NCBI GenBank assembly: GCA_029946105.1
Contig: JAQSDW010000221.1
Location: 1-64,000 of the forward strand
Length of the DNA: 64,000 nt
Direction: 5' to 3'
Origin: Reyranella sp.
GTDB taxonomy: Bacteria; Pseudomonadota; Alphaproteobacteria; Reyranellales; Reyranellaceae
The notes under the pieces were generated by a model. The model saw only the letters and a list, made by a program, of their open reading frames with translations, was not told the DNA's origin and searched no databases. Positions 1-8,561 of the stretch are shown one piece after another (position 1 is the first letter of the stretch; the number at the start of each line of letters is the position of its first letter). The position numbers and the translations under genes are program-made.

Positions 1-2
1 CG

Positions 3-245
3 CCTGCGGTGCAGTGGGTGATCTGCGGCGGAGGTGCGCACAATCCGACGCTGCTGCGGGCGATCACGATGGAAACGCGCGGCAAAGTCGTGACCGGAAC
101 CGATCTCGGGTGGGACGGCGATGCACTGGAGGCGCAAGCGTTCGGCTTTCTCGCCGTGCGCTCCCTGCGCGGGCTGCCGCTCACCTTTCCGGCGACGACG
201 GGAGCGCCCGGGCCAATGACCGGCGGGCGGCTCCACCAGCCCTAA
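3..245 (+). CDS. anmK: Anhydro-N-acetylmuramic acid kinase, C-terminal fragment
   Basis: This is the 3' end of a gene that begins left of the window; the frame is open to the edge, so the GTG at base 9 is not the real start. AnmK phosphorylates 1,6-anhydro-MurNAc to MurNAc-6-phosphate in cytoplasmic recycling of cell-wall sugars. What is visible is the family's last block: the glycine-rich nucleotide-binding stretch CGGGAHNPTL, then GWDGDALEAQAF with its conserved Asp-Gly-Asp, and the ending LPLTFPATTGAPGPMTGG, which is highly characteristic. The gene converges on the alpha/beta hydrolase, with one base between the stops. The N-terminal part cannot be assessed. Confidence 0.9.
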   Translation, partial: PAVQWVICGGGAHNPTLLRAITMETRGKVVTGTDLGWDGDALEAQAFGFLAVRSLRGLPLTFPATTGAPGPMTGGRLHQP

Positions 246-246
246 A

Positions 247-921
247 TCAGGGTTCCTTGTTGCTCGTCGCGCGGCCCGGCGGATTGATCAGGCTCTTGGC
301 TACGTACCTGTCGACATCGACCGCGAGCTTGTCGAGGGAGTCGTGGAAGAAGTGATTGGCACCCTTCACCGTCCGCGACTCGACGGTGATGCCCTTCTGG
401 AGCGACAGCCTCGCCACCAGCTTCTGGATGTCGGCTTGGGGCACGACTTCGTCCTTCTCTGCGCCCACGATCAACCCGGAGGCGGGGCAGGGAGCAAGGA
501 AGGTAAAGTCGTAGGAGTTGGCCGGCGGCGCCACGGAGACGAAGCAATCGATCTCGGGGCGGCGCATCAGGAGTTGCATGCCGATCCAGGCGCCGAACGA
601 GTAGCCCGCGATCCAGCACGACTTGGCGTCGGCGTTCATGCTCTGCAGCCAGTCGAGGGCGGCGGCGGCGTCGCTCAGCTCGCCCATGCCGTTGTCGAAG
701 CGGCCCTGGCTGCGGCCGACACCACGGGTATTGAACCTCAGGACTGAAAAACCGCGGTTCACGAAGACGTGGAACAGCGAAAACACGACCTTGTGGTTCA
801 TCGTCCCGCCGTATTGCGGGTGGGGATGCAGGATCAATGCAATCGGGGCGTGCTCTTCCTTGCTCTGGTGATAGCGGCCCTCAAGGCGACCCTCGGGGCC
901 GGTAAACATCACGTCAGGCAT
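247..921 (-). CDS. Alpha/beta hydrolase (COG2945-like)
   Basis: This is a 224-residue cytoplasmic alpha/beta hydrolase with no signal peptide. It has HPHPQYGGTM near residue 32 (oxyanion region), the Arg-Gly-Val-Gly stretch after strand beta-4, the nucleophile elbow GYSFGAW with Ser at about 108, an acidic residue in GAEKDEVVP, and the catalytic His in KGANHFF. Short, lidless members like this are common in Proteobacteria and often sit beside iron-sulfur or recycling genes, but their substrate is mostly unknown. The ATG at 921 gives a full-length family match. It is transcribed away from iscR, so its promoter shares the region with the isc promoter. No specific substrate can be assigned. Confidence 0.88.
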   Translation of the reverse strand: MPDVMFTGPEGRLEGRYHQSKEEHAPIALILHPHPQYGGTMNHKVVFSLFHVFVNRGFSVLRFNTRGVGRSQGRFDNGMGELSDAAAALDWLQSMNADAKSCWIAGYSFGAWIGMQLLMRRPEIDCFVSVAPPANSYDFTFLAPCPASGLIVGAEKDEVVPQADIQKLVARLSLQKGITVESRTVKGANHFFHDSLDKLAVDVDRYVAKSLINPPGRATSNKEP

Positions 922-992
922 TGAGGCTCCGGTCCTTCACCCATTTGGGCCGTCGTCGGCGCCGAAAGGTGCACTGAATTGGGGGAATCTTG

Positions 993-1017
993 ATACTTGA
1001 CCAAACTACTCGGGTTT
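993..1017 (+). promoter_or_regulatory. Probable IscR-binding site (type 1-like) upstream of iscR
   Basis: The 25 bases starting ATACTTGACC match the published E. coli type 1 IscR consensus ATASYYGACTRWWWYAGTCRRSTAT at 21 of 25 positions by my own count. The site is about 140 bases upstream of the iscR start, in the gene-free stretch 922-1154 that must hold the isc promoter and that of the divergent hydrolase. Autorepression of isc by cluster-loaded IscR is established for the family; its use here is inferred. Confidence 0.65.
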
Positions 1018-1154
1018 ACTAAGTCCTACCCTACGAGTTGGTTTTTCCCCAGATCCCATATCGGGGCTTGGAATATCTTAGTAATGCCTTGGTTTTCAAG
1101 ACATTTAGGCATTCGCTAACGACGGCCGGCAGGTGCCGGCACGAGGAGGATGCT

Positions 1155-1631
1155 GTGAAGCTCAGCACCAAAGGACGTTACGCCGTCATGGCGATGGTTG
1201 ATTTGGCCCGTCATGCGCAGGCCAAACCCGTTTCATTGTCGGATATCGCGGCCCGACAGGAAATCTCTTTGTCATATCTGGAACAGCTCTTTGCCCGGCT
1301 GCGGCGTGCCGGCCTGGTGAAGAGCGTGCGTGGTCCGGGCGGCGGCTATCGCCTCGCCCACGGCTCCGCCGAAACCCGGGTGTCGGAGATCATCCTGGCC
1401 GTCGACGAGCCCATCAGCGCCACGCGCTGCACCGAAATGGGGGAGACCGGCTGCCGGGCCGACCGGAGCAAGTGCCTCACCCACGACCTGTGGGAAGAGC
1501 TCGGTAACCAGATCCACGCCTTCCTGAGTTCAGTAACGCTGCTGGACGTCCTGGAGCGGCGGCTCGTGTCGCGCATCACGGAAGCTCCGGCAGCACCGGT
1601 CAAATCGGACTCTATGGCCGCCGCCAGCTAG
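1155..1631 (+). CDS. iscR: Fe-S cluster-sensing transcriptional regulator IscR
   Basis: IscR is an Rrf2-family winged-helix regulator that carries a [2Fe-2S] cluster and represses isc transcription when clusters are plentiful. The true start is the GTG at 1155, giving MKLSTKGRYAVMAMVDLA at the canonical N-terminus, with a GGAGG ribosome site at 1145-1149; the longer ORF beginning at 1038 is an artefact. The 158-residue protein has the DNA-binding helices within residues 1-65, the wing GPGGGYRLA, and the cluster ligands C92, C100, C107 and H110 (KCLTHDLW). All ligands are intact, so it should sense clusters. It is the first gene of the isc operon, 13 bases before the first desulfurase. Confidence 0.96.
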   Translation: MKLSTKGRYAVMAMVDLARHAQAKPVSLSDIAARQEISLSYLEQLFARLRRAGLVKSVRGPGGGYRLAHGSAETRVSEIILAVDEPISATRCTEMGETGCRADRSKCLTHDLWEELGNQIHAFLSSVTLLDVLERRLVSRITEAPAAPVKSDSMAAAS

Positions 1632-1644
1632 CAAGGCCCGCTCG

Positions 1645-2766
1645 ATGCCTGCCACCCATACCTATCTGGATCACAATGCCACCAGCCCGCTTCGGCCGGC
1701 GGCGTTCGACGCCATGGTAGGAGCGTTGCAGGCGGGCGGAAATCCATCGTCGGTGCATCGTGCCGGCCGCGGCGCACGGGCGATCGTCGACCATGCGCGT
1801 CGCCAGGTGGCTGCTCTGGTAGGTGCTTTGCCGGCCGAGGTCGTGTTCACGTCGGGCGGCACCGAGGCCAACAACTCGGCTCTCTCCGGTGCGGGCCGCA
1901 GGCGTGTCCTGGTGTCGGCCGTCGAGCACGACAGCGTGTTGAAGGCTGCCAACGGCATGGAAATCGTGCCGGTCCAAGGCAACGGCGTCATCGACCTTGG
2001 CGTTCTGCAAGAGAGCCTGGCGGCATCGCCTGAGCCGGCACTGGTGTCGGTAATGTTCGCCAACAACGAAACCGGCGTGTTGCAGCCGATCGCCGATGTC
2101 GTGCGGGTGGCGCGTGCCACCGGCGCGCTGGTGCATTGCGACGCCGTCCAGGGCGCAGGGAAGGTGTCCGTCGATTTGCACGGCCTCGGCGTCGATTATC
2201 TCAGCCTTTCGGCCCACAAATTTGGTGGCCCGGCCGGAGTGGGCGCACTGATCGTGCGTAGCGGCGCGCCCTTCCTGCCGGACCGTCTCGGAGGCGGGCA
2301 GGAAACCAATCGCCGCGCCGGTACCGAAAATGTGGCAGGCATTGCTGGCTTCGGTGCAGCGGCCGCGGCGGTAGGGAACGGCCTGGCGACCCGCGAATGG
2401 CGCGACCGGTTGGAGGCGCGGCTGCTCGAGATTGCGCCGGCAGCTCGCATCCATGGGGCGTCGGCCGATCGGTTGCCCAACACGACCTGCATTTCCATGC
2501 CGGGTGTCGGGGCGGAGACCCAGGTCATGGCGCTCGACCTGGCTGGTATCTGCGTTTCGGCCGGAGCGGCCTGTTCCTCGGGCAAGGTGACGCGCTCGGC
2601 GGTGCTTCTGGCCATGGGCGTGGAACCTGGCGAAGCCGAGACGGCTCTCAGAATAAGTTTCGGCTGGAACAGCTCTTTCGACGATATTGAACGCTTGATC
2701 GCCGAGTGGCGGGACTTATATATCCGAGTAGGACACTCGGATATAGATCACGCCCGGGCGGCCTAG
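1645..2766 (+). CDS. Cysteine desulfurase, NifS/IscS-like paralogue 1
   Basis: This is a PLP-dependent cysteine desulfurase of 373 residues that would release sulfur from cysteine as an enzyme-bound persulfide. Visible motifs are the start THTYLDHNATSPLRP, SGGTEANN, NNETGVLQPI, the PLP lysine in LSAHKFGGPAG, and the active-site Cys in GAACSSGKVTRSAVL. It is clearly different from the next gene, being shorter, with a different loop after the Cys and lacking the IscS C-terminal tail. A NifS-like gene before iscS also occurs in other Alphaproteobacteria, including Rickettsia. Its last codons contain a perfect palindrome that looks like an IscR site. Whether it donates sulfur to IscU or to another acceptor is not evident. 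Confidence 0.92.
   Translation: MPATHTYLDHNATSPLRPAAFDAMVGALQAGGNPSSVHRAGRGARAIVDHARRQVAALVGALPAEVVFTSGGTEANNSALSGAGRRRVLVSAVEHDSVLKAANGMEIVPVQGNGVIDLGVLQESLAASPEPALVSVMFANNETGVLQPIADVVRVARATGALVHCDAVQGAGKVSVDLHGLGVDYLSLSAHKFGGPAGVGALIVRSGAPFLPDRLGGGQETNRRAGTENVAGIAGFGAAAAAVGNGLATREWRDRLEARLLEIAPAARIHGASADRLPNTTCISMPGVGAETQVMALDLAGICVSAGAACSSGKVTRSAVLLAMGVEPGEAETALRISFGWNSSFDDIERLIAEWRDLYIRVGHSDIDHARAA
2719..2745 (+). promoter_or_regulatory. Perfect palindrome, probable internal IscR site before iscS
   Basis: TATATCCGAGT and its exact reverse complement ACTCGGATATA flank AGGAC, giving 11-bp arms. The inner 25 bases match the E. coli type 1 IscR consensus at 19 positions and share the half-site ACTCGG with the box at 993-1017. 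It lies inside the last codons of the first desulfurase gene, 39 bases before the iscS ATG. No T-run follows, so a terminator is unlikely. An internal IscR-controlled promoter or an mRNA hairpin are both possible. Confidence 0.55.
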
Positions 2767-2784
2767 GATTTTCAAGGGGTTAGC

Positions 2785-4023
2785 ATGAACGCCATTGCCC
2801 AGATCCGGCGCAACGACCAGCCGATCTACCTCGATTACCAGGCGACGACGCCGATGGACCCGCGCGTCCTGGAAGCGATGATGCCTTACTTCACCTACAA
2901 GTTCGGCAATCCGGGCTCGCGCAGCCATTCCTACGGCTGGGAAGCCGAGGAAGGCGTCGAGAAGGCGCGAGGCCAGGTCGCGAAGCTGATCGGCGCCGAC
3001 GAAAAGGAAGTGATCTTCACGTCAGGCGCCACCGAATCGAACAACCTCGCGATCAAGGGCGTCGCCGAGTTCTACAAGGACCGGCGCAACCACATCGTCA
3101 CCACCGTGACCGAGCACAAGTGCGTCCTCGATACCTGCCGCCATCTCGAACAGCAGGGCTTCGACGTCACCTATCTCCCGGTGCAGCAGAACGGCTTGGT
3201 TGATCTCGAGGTCCTGCGCGCGGCGGTCACCGACAAAACTGTCTTGGTCTCGATCATGGCTGTGAACAATGAGATCGGCGTTATCCAGCCGCTGGCCGAG
3301 ATCGGCAAGATCTGCCGCGAGAAGGGCGCCTTCTTCCATACCGACGCGGCGCAGGCCGCTGGCAAGATCGCGCTCGACGTCGAGGCGATGCACATCGACC
3401 TGATGAGCATCTCGGGTCACAAAATCTACGGGCCCAAGGGCATCGGTGCGCTCTACGTCCGACGCAAGCCGCGGGTGCGGCTGGTCGCCATGATCGTGGG
3501 CGGCGGCCAGGAGCGCGGCTTCCGCTCCGGTACGCTGCCGACGCCGCTCTGCGTTGGTCTCGGCGAAGCGGCCGAGATCTGCCTGAAGGAAATGGATGGC
3601 GAGGCCAAGCGTCTCACCAAGCTGCGCGATCGCATGCTGAAGGGGCTGAACGCCAAGCTGCCGGAGATCTACGTCAACGGCGATCTGGACCAACGCATTC
3701 CCGGCAATCTCAACATCAGCTTTGCCCACGTCGAGGGCGAGTCGCTGATGATGGGGATCAAGGGCCTGTCGGTGTCGTCCGGCTCGGCTTGCACCTCGGC
3801 CTCGCTGGAGCCCAGCTACGTGCTGCGCGCCCTCGGCGTCGAGGAGGAAATGGCGCATACATCGCTGCGTATCGGGCTCGGCCGCTTCACGACCGAGCAT
3901 GAAGTCGATACGGCCGTCGAGGAACTGGCGCACCACGTCACCAAGCTGCGCGAAATGAGCCCGCTCTGGGAAATGTCCCAGGAGGGAATCGATATCAAGT
4001 CCATCGAATGGGCCGCCCACTAA
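2785..4023 (+). CDS. iscS: Cysteine desulfurase IscS
   Basis: IscS is the main housekeeping desulfurase, passing persulfide sulfur to IscU for Fe-S assembly and to tRNA-thiolation pathways such as MnmA. The 412-residue product has [14 protein letters not shown] near the start, [18 protein letters not shown], the PLP lysine in [15 protein letters not shown], the persulfide Cys in [17 protein letters not shown], and the typical C-terminus [22 protein letters not shown]. The length is right for IscS. It follows the first desulfurase by 18 bases and has AAGGGG upstream of its ATG. All catalytic features are intact. Confidence 0.96.
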   Translation: MNAIAQIRRNDQPIYLDYQATTPMDPRVLEAMMPYFTYKFGNPGSRSHSYGWEAEEGVEKARGQVAKLIGADEKEVIFTSGATESNNLAIKGVAEFYKDRRNHIVTTVTEHKCVLDTCRHLEQQGFDVTYLPVQQNGLVDLEVLRAAVTDKTVLVSIMAVNNEIGVIQPLAEIGKICREKGAFFHTDAAQAAGKIALDVEAMHIDLMSISGHKIYGPKGIGALYVRRKPRVRLVAMIVGGGQERGFRSGTLPTPLCVGLGEAAEICLKEMDGEAKRLTKLRDRMLKGLNAKLPEIYVNGDLDQRIPGNLNISFAHVEGESLMMGIKGLSVSSGSACTSASLEPSYVLRALGVEEEMAHTSLRIGLGRFTTEHEVDTAVEELAHHVTKLREMSPLWEMSQEGIDIKSIEWAAH

Positions 4024-4074
4024 ACTTCCCACTGGGCCCATCGAGGATTTGAAGGAAGATTTGAGGAGAGTGTC

Positions 4075-4485
4075 ATGGCCTACAGCGAAAAGCTTCTCGA
4101 CCACTACGAGAACCCCCGCAACATCGGCTCGCTCGACAAGAATGCCGAGGATGTCGGCACCGGTCTGGTCGGCGCCCCGGCCTGTGGCGACGTCATGAAG
4201 CTGCAGATCAGGGTCGGCGCCGATGGGCTGATCGAGGACGCCAAGTTCAAGACCTTCGGCTGCGGCTCGGCGATCGCTTCGAGCTCGCTGGTCACCGAGT
4301 GGGTCAAGGGCAAGACGATCGACGAGGCCGAGACGATCAAGAACACCGACATCGCGCGCCACCTGGCGCTGCCGCCGGTGAAGATCCATTGCTCGGTGCT
4401 GGCCGAGGACGCGATCAAGGCGGCGATCGCCGACTATCGCGCCAAGGCGTCGAAGAAGGACGAAACCCAGGAAGCCGCCGAGTAG
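4075..4485 (+). CDS. iscU: Fe-S cluster assembly scaffold IscU
   Basis: IscU is the scaffold on which [2Fe-2S] clusters are assembled before transfer by the HscA/HscB chaperones. In this 136-residue protein the three ligand cysteines are C37 (PACGDVMKLQ), C63 (FGCGSAIASSS) and C106 (IHCSVLAEDA), with Asp39 next to the first. The HscA recognition motif LPPVK is at 99-103. A short acidic tail, SKKDETQEAAE, extends past the usual end. The start has a GAGGAGAG ribosome site and lies 51 bases after iscS. It is a complete, canonical IscU. Confidence 0.97.
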   Translation: MAYSEKLLDHYENPRNIGSLDKNAEDVGTGLVGAPACGDVMKLQIRVGADGLIEDAKFKTFGCGSAIASSSLVTEWVKGKTIDEAETIKNTDIARHLALPPVKIHCSVLAEDAIKAAIADYRAKASKKDETQEAAE

Positions 4486-4515
4486 GCAGCCGAGTAGATT
4501 TCGGAGCAGAGCGTC

Positions 4516-4935
4516 ATGAGCACGACCACCGAGACGTCCCAACCCGCCGCCGTGGCGACACCGGCTGCCGCACCCGCCGCTACGCCGCGCGTTCGCCGGC
4601 CGCGACCGCAGGTGATGTCGGTGACGCCGGCCGCAGCCGAGCGCGTCAAGGCGCTGATCGATGGCCGCGAAAAGGCGACGGTCGGCATCCGCATCGGCGT
4701 GCGCAGCAAAGGCTGCTCGGGCATGAGCTACACGCTCGAATTCGCCGAGGCCCAGCAGCCGATGGACGAGGTCGTGGAAACGGCCGGCGTGAAACTCCTG
4801 ATCGATCCCAAGGCGTCGCTGTTCCTCATCGGCACGCAGATGGACTATGTCGAGGAGAAGCTGAAGTCGGGTTTCGTGTTCAACAATCCGAACGAGAAGG
4901 GCCGCTGCGGCTGCGGCGAATCCTTCCACGTCTGA
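4516..4935 (+). CDS. iscA: A-type Fe-S carrier protein IscA
   Basis: IscA is an A-type carrier that binds iron or Fe-S clusters and delivers them to apoproteins. The HesB-like domain occupies about residues 34-139, with cysteine ligands C67 (SKGCSGMSY), C131 and C133 (GRCGCGESFHV). Residues 1-32 are an unusual Ala/Pro/Thr-rich, low-complexity extension ending in RVRRPRP, absent from the roughly 107-residue E. coli protein. An internal ATG at codon 34 (MSVTPAAAERV) matches the usual IscA start, but the upstream ATG has the better position, 30 bases after iscU, with GGAG upstream. Either start gives an intact carrier. Confidence 0.95.
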   Translation: MSTTTETSQPAAVATPAAAPAATPRVRRPRPQVMSVTPAAAERVKALIDGREKATVGIRIGVRSKGCSGMSYTLEFAEAQQPMDEVVETAGVKLLIDPKASLFLIGTQMDYVEEKLKSGFVFNNPNEKGRCGCGESFHV

Positions 4936-4944
4936 AGAACTGTC

Positions 4945-5457
4945 ATGGATCATTTCGCGCGGCTGGGATTGCCGGCGGCGCTCGAACTGGATGGTGCCGC
5001 TCTCGACCGGGCCTATTTTGCCGCTCAGCGCCAATGGCATCCCGACCGTTTCGTTGGCAAGCCGCCAGAAGATCGGGCGCGCGCTTCGACCGAAGCGGCC
5101 GGCCTCAACGATGCCTATCGCACCCTGAAGGATCCGCTGTCGCGCGCCGTCTATCTTGCCGGCCTGAACGGCATCGATCTGCCGGGCGATGGCAAGACCA
5201 TCGATGATCCCGACCTCCTCATGGAGGCGATGGAGACCCGGGAAGAACTGCACGAGGCGGCAACGGCTGACGCGGTCGATGTGTTGGCGGCACGTTCCCG
5301 CGACGAGATGACCAAGGCCCTGGCGGGGCTCGGTACTTTGTTCTTGCGCCACGACAAGGCCGCTATCAGAAAGGCGCTCCTTCGCCTGCGCTACCTCGAC
5401 AAGTTTGCCGAGGAGGCGCGTGCCAGGCGCACGAATCTTCACCGAGAGAAGGCATGA
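4945..5457 (+). CDS. hscB: Fe-S assembly co-chaperone HscB
   Basis: HscB is a J-domain protein that brings IscU to HscA and stimulates its ATPase. The 170-residue product starts MDHFARLGLP, with the J-domain in residues 1-75 and the essential HPD triplet at 32-34 (WHPDRF). The C-terminal three-helix part, with LMEAMETREEL, is the IscU-binding region. It lacks the N-terminal zinc-binding cysteines found in some mitochondrial homologues. The start is 9 bases after iscA, and its last codons overlap hscA by 4 bases (ATGA), which implies translational coupling of the pair. Confidence 0.95.
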   Translation: MDHFARLGLPAALELDGAALDRAYFAAQRQWHPDRFVGKPPEDRARASTEAAGLNDAYRTLKDPLSRAVYLAGLNGIDLPGDGKTIDDPDLLMEAMETREELHEAATADAVDVLAARSRDEMTKALAGLGTLFLRHDKAAIRKALLRLRYLDKFAEEARARRTNLHREKA

Positions 5458-7349
5458 GTCTGCTGGAGATCCACGAGCCGGGCGAAACGCCGTTGCCGCA
5501 TGCTGGCGAGGCCTCGCTGGCGGTCGGCATCGATCTCGGCACGACCAATTCGGTGGTGGCGATCGCGCGTGAGGGCGTGCCGGCCGCGCTGCACGACGAC
5601 AGCGGCAAATCGCTGGTGCCCTCGATCGTGGCATATCCTGACGCCGGAGGCGTTCTGGTGGGTGAGGAGGCGCGTCTCCTGATGGCGCGCGAGCCGCGCA
5701 ATACAGTGGCCTCGATCAAGCGTCTGATGGGACGCGGCGCCGCCGATCTTCATGCCGTGGCGGGCGTTCTTCCCTACGAGATCGAGCCGGGCAGCGGCCA
5801 GACCGACATGGTGAAACTGCGGATCGGCGGCAAGGCGCGTTCGCCGGTCGAGATCTCGGCCGAAATCCTGAAGGCGTTGCGGGCGCGGGCGGAAGCGGCG
5901 TTGGACAAGCCGATCGAGCGCGCCGTCATCACGGTGCCGGCCTATTTCGACGATGCCGCCCGCACTGCCACGCGCGATGCCGCGCGCGTGGCAGGCCTCG
6001 AAGTGCTGCGGCTGGTCAACGAACCAACCGCGGCCGCGCTGGCGTACGGCCTCGACAAGGGATCGGAGGGCCTCTACGCGGTCTACGACTTGGGCGGCGG
6101 CACCTTCGACTTCTCCCTGCTGCGGCTGGAGAAGGGCGTGTTCCAGGTGCTGGCGACCGGCGGCGATGCAGCCCTTGGCGGCGACGATTTCGACCGCGCC
6201 ATCGCCGAGCGCATGCTGGCGGAGCGCAAGAAGGATGGTGTCGCCGATCAAGTGGACGAAGCGGCAGTGAAGACCGTGCTGGCACTTGCCCGGCAGATCA
6301 AGGAACAGCTCTCGGGACGCGACCAAGCATCGGGACGCCTCGAGCTCGCGGGCATTCCCTCGTTCCATGCATTGGGTCGCGCCGACTTCGAGGCGATGAT
6401 CGCCAAGGATATTTCACGCACCCTCGACATCGCCGGCAACGTGCTGGCCGATGCCGGGATGACGGCGTCCGACGTGCAGGGCGTGGTGCTGGTCGGCGGC
6501 TCGACCCGTCTGCCGCTGGTGCGGTCGGCAGTGGCCGGCATGATCGGCAAGCCGGCGCTGACGGACATCGACCCGGACGAGGTGGTGGCGCTGGGCGCGG
6601 CACTGCAGGCCGAGGCACTGACCGGCGGCGGCGATACGCTGCTGCTCGACATCACGCCGCTATCGCTCGGTCTCGAGACCATGGGCGGCATCGTCGAGAA
6701 GGTCGTGCCGCGCAACACGCCGATCCCGGTGCAGCTCGCGCAGGAATTCACCACCTACCATGACGGCCAGACCGCCATGGCGATCCATGTCGTGCAGGGT
6801 GAGCGCGAGATGGTGGCCGACTGCCGCAGCCTCGCGCGCTTCGAGCTGTCCGGCATCCCGCCAATGACGGCAGGCGCCGCACGCATTCGTGTCTCCTTCG
6901 CCGTCGATGCCGACGGTCTGCTCGCGGTCTCGGCCGAGGAACGCACGACCGGTGTGGCGCAGCGCATCGAGGTCAAGCCGTCCTATGGGCTCAGCCACGA
7001 CGACATGGCCGACATGCTCTATGACAGCCTGGATAATGCCGAGGCCGACGTGACGCAGCGCTTGCTGGTCGAGGCGCGCGTTGAAGCCAGGCGAAATCTT
7101 CTGGCGCTGGAGGCAGCACTCGCCAAGGACGGCAGCCTACTTGGCGCCGACGAGCGGGTGGCCCTCGATGCCGCACGTGCGCACCTCGAGGCCGCCATCG
7201 CCGGCGAGGATCGCGACGCTATCAATGCCGCCGCCGAGGCGCTGGAAAATCTGTCCAAGCCCTTCGCCGAGCGGCGTATGGACCGCGGCATCCGCGAGGC
7301 GCTGGCGGGTCTGTCGGTCGGCGAGCTGGAAAGCAGGGTCGGCGAGTAG
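5454..7349 (+). CDS. hscA: Specialised Hsp70 chaperone HscA
   Basis: HscA is the Hsp70 dedicated to IscU; ATP hydrolysis drives cluster release from the scaffold. The 631-residue protein has the actin-like ATPase fold in about residues 20-390: [13 protein letters not shown] (phosphate 1), [13 protein letters not shown] (phosphate 2) and [14 protein letters not shown] (adenosine). The linker [19 protein letters not shown] is followed by the substrate-binding beta domain to about 510 and an alpha-helical lid rich in Ala/Glu/Arg. The order HscB-HscA-ferredoxin and the absence of a DnaK-type EEVD-like tail support HscA over DnaK. The start overlaps hscB by 4 bases. Confidence 0.96.
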   Translation: MSLLEIHEPGETPLPHAGEASLAVGIDLGTTNSVVAIAREGVPAALHDDSGKSLVPSIVAYPDAGGVLVGEEARLLMAREPRNTVASIKRLMGRGAADLHAVAGVLPYEIEPGSGQTDMVKLRIGGKARSPVEISAEILKALRARAEAALDKPIERAVITVPAYFDDAARTATRDAARVAGLEVLRLVNEPTAAALAYGLDKGSEGLYAVYDLGGGTFDFSLLRLEKGVFQVLATGGDAALGGDDFDRAIAERMLAERKKDGVADQVDEAAVKTVLALARQIKEQLSGRDQASGRLELAGIPSFHALGRADFEAMIAKDISRTLDIAGNVLADAGMTASDVQGVVLVGGSTRLPLVRSAVAGMIGKPALTDIDPDEVVALGAALQAEALTGGGDTLLLDITPLSLGLETMGGIVEKVVPRNTPIPVQLAQEFTTYHDGQTAMAIHVVQGEREMVADCRSLARFELSGIPPMTAGAARIRVSFAVDADGLLAVSAEERTTGVAQRIEVKPSYGLSHDDMADMLYDSLDNAEADVTQRLLVEARVEARRNLLALEAALAKDGSLLGADERVALDAARAHLEAAIAGEDRDAINAAAEALENLSKPFAERRMDRGIREALAGLSVGELESRVGE

Positions 7350-7361
7350 CTGGAGCAATCG

Positions 7362-7697
7362 ATGCCGAAATTGACGTTCATCCTCAAAGACGGATCGCGC
7401 AAGGAAGTCGATGCGCCGCTCGGTCTGTCGGTGCTGGAAATCGCCCACCGCAATCACATCGACATCGAGGGCGCCTGCGAAGGCTCGCTCGCCTGCTCGA
7501 CCTGCCATGTGGTCGTCGAGAAGGAATGGTTCGACAAGCTCGCGCCAGCCAGCGAGGACGAGGAGGACATGCTCGATCTCGCCTTCGGCCTCACCCACAC
7601 CTCGCGCCTGGGCTGTCAGATCCTGATGAGCGAAGCGCTCGACGGGCTGGTGGTGCGCCTGCCGGCGGCGACCCGCAACATGATGGTCGACAAGTAG
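7362..7697 (+). CDS. fdx: Adrenodoxin-type [2Fe-2S] ferredoxin
   Basis: This 111-residue isc ferredoxin supplies electrons for cluster assembly on IscU. The ligands are in the adrenodoxin pattern C39-x5-C45-x2-C48 ([16 protein letters not shown]) with C85 in [10 protein letters not shown]. The acidic stretch SEDEEDMLD is the known docking surface for partner proteins in this family. The C-terminus [12 protein letters not shown] is typical of isc-linked forms. It lies 12 bases after hscA. Its reductase could be the ferredoxin-NADP reductase-like gene at 13183, but that link is only an inference from proximity. Confidence 0.96.
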   Translation: MPKLTFILKDGSRKEVDAPLGLSVLEIAHRNHIDIEGACEGSLACSTCHVVVEKEWFDKLAPASEDEEDMLDLAFGLTHTSRLGCQILMSEALDGLVVRLPAATRNMMVDK

Positions 7698-7721
7698 GAG
7701 AGGCCACAAATAGGAGAGCTA

Positions 7722-7928
7722 ATGGCACTCAAGCTGCGCTGGACCGACGTTCACGATATCGCGATAAAGCTCGAGGAACGCCACCCCGACATCGACAACG
7801 TCAACTTGCGGTTTACCGACCTGCATCGCTGGGTGATGGAATTGCCTGGTTTTGACGACGATCCCAAGCGCTCCAACGAGAAGATCCTGGAAGCCATCCA
7901 GGCCGCCTGGATCGAGGAACGCGACTAG
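7722..7928 (+). CDS. iscX: Fe-S assembly modulator IscX
   Basis: IscX is a small acidic protein that binds IscS at the frataxin/ferredoxin site and tunes desulfurase rate. At 68 residues with LRWTDVHDIAIKLEERHPDIDNVNLRFTDLH near the start and LPGFDDDPKRSNEKILEAIQAAWIEE at the end, it is full length and unmistakable. It closes the isc gene set, 24 bases after fdx, with AGGAG before its ATG. Its presence points to the full isc pathway rather than the suf pathway that many Alphaproteobacteria use. Confidence 0.95.
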   Translation: MALKLRWTDVHDIAIKLEERHPDIDNVNLRFTDLHRWVMELPGFDDDPKRSNEKILEAIQAAWIEERD

Positions 7929-7986
7929 CCGCGCGCCGTAATTTGGCCGAAAATACGTGGGAATTGGTACCCGTCAGGAGGCCGTC

Positions 7987-8532
7987 ATGATCGCCAATTG
8001 GGTCCGCCTATCGCTGCTGCCACTCTTGCTGGCAGGCGGACTGGCCGCATGCGACTCCGGGGGCGTGCAGCCTGGCATCGTCAATACATCGGCCGCGGGG
8101 CCGACCATGTCCAATGGCGGCAATGTCATTCCGGGCGGCAACGGCCGTGTGGTCTCGATACGTGAAGTGGCCGTCAAGGGCGCTGGCGGCGGCGGCTCGG
8201 GGCAGGGCGCCCTGATGGGCGGCCTGCTCGGTGCGGCGGGCGGTGCCGCGATCGGCGGCGCGACCAGCCGGTCGGTCGGTGGTGGCCTGGTCGGTGCTTT
8301 GCTGGGTGCCGTGGGCGGCGCGATCGCCGGCAGCATTGCCGACGGCCAGCAAGGCAGCGGTCGCGGTATCGAGGTGGTGGTGCAGCGTGACGACGGGCAG
8401 AAGATGACCGTGGCGCAGAAAGACGACGGCGACGTGCAACTTGGCGACCGGGTCATGGTTGTCCAAGACCGGCAAGGTGTCGCCAAGGTTGTTCGCGACA
8501 CCTCGCGCGGGCCGGACACAGTCACGAATTGA
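7987..8532 (+). CDS. Glycine-zipper outer-membrane lipoprotein, copy 1
   Basis: This 181-residue predicted lipoprotein has a hydrophobic signal and lipobox LAAC (Cys at about 22). The middle, about residues 75-120, is a glycine zipper (GALMGGLLGAAGGAAIGGA and GALLGAVGGAIAG) of the 17-kDa-antigen/SlyB type, which forms two tightly packed membrane helices. The C-terminal part, IEVVVQRDDGQKMTVAQKDDGDVQLGDRV, resembles a small beta domain seen in such proteins. The start chosen is the ATG at 7987 with AGGAGG just upstream, since it begins the signal peptide; the ORF-track start is too early. It is followed at once by a paralogue. The role is probably envelope integrity; the precise function is unknown. 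Confidence 0.85.
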   Translation: MIANWVRLSLLPLLLAGGLAACDSGGVQPGIVNTSAAGPTMSNGGNVIPGGNGRVVSIREVAVKGAGGGGSGQGALMGGLLGAAGGAAIGGATSRSVGGGLVGALLGAVGGAIAGSIADGQQGSGRGIEVVVQRDDGQKMTVAQKDDGDVQLGDRVMVVQDRQGVAKVVRDTSRGPDTVTN

Positions 8533-8561
8533 ACTGGCACAAACTGAAGGGCACCAAATCA

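Noticed and set aside
2719-2745. Intrinsic terminator between the two desulfurase genes
   Set aside because: The stem is A/T-rich at its base, and the following bases are GATCACGCCC, not a T-run.
3022-5634. 870-residue leftward ORF opposite iscS-iscU-iscA-hscB
   Set aside because: It lies antisense to four recognised isc genes, has Arg/His-rich, low-information sequence and no domain; it is a GC-rich shadow frame.
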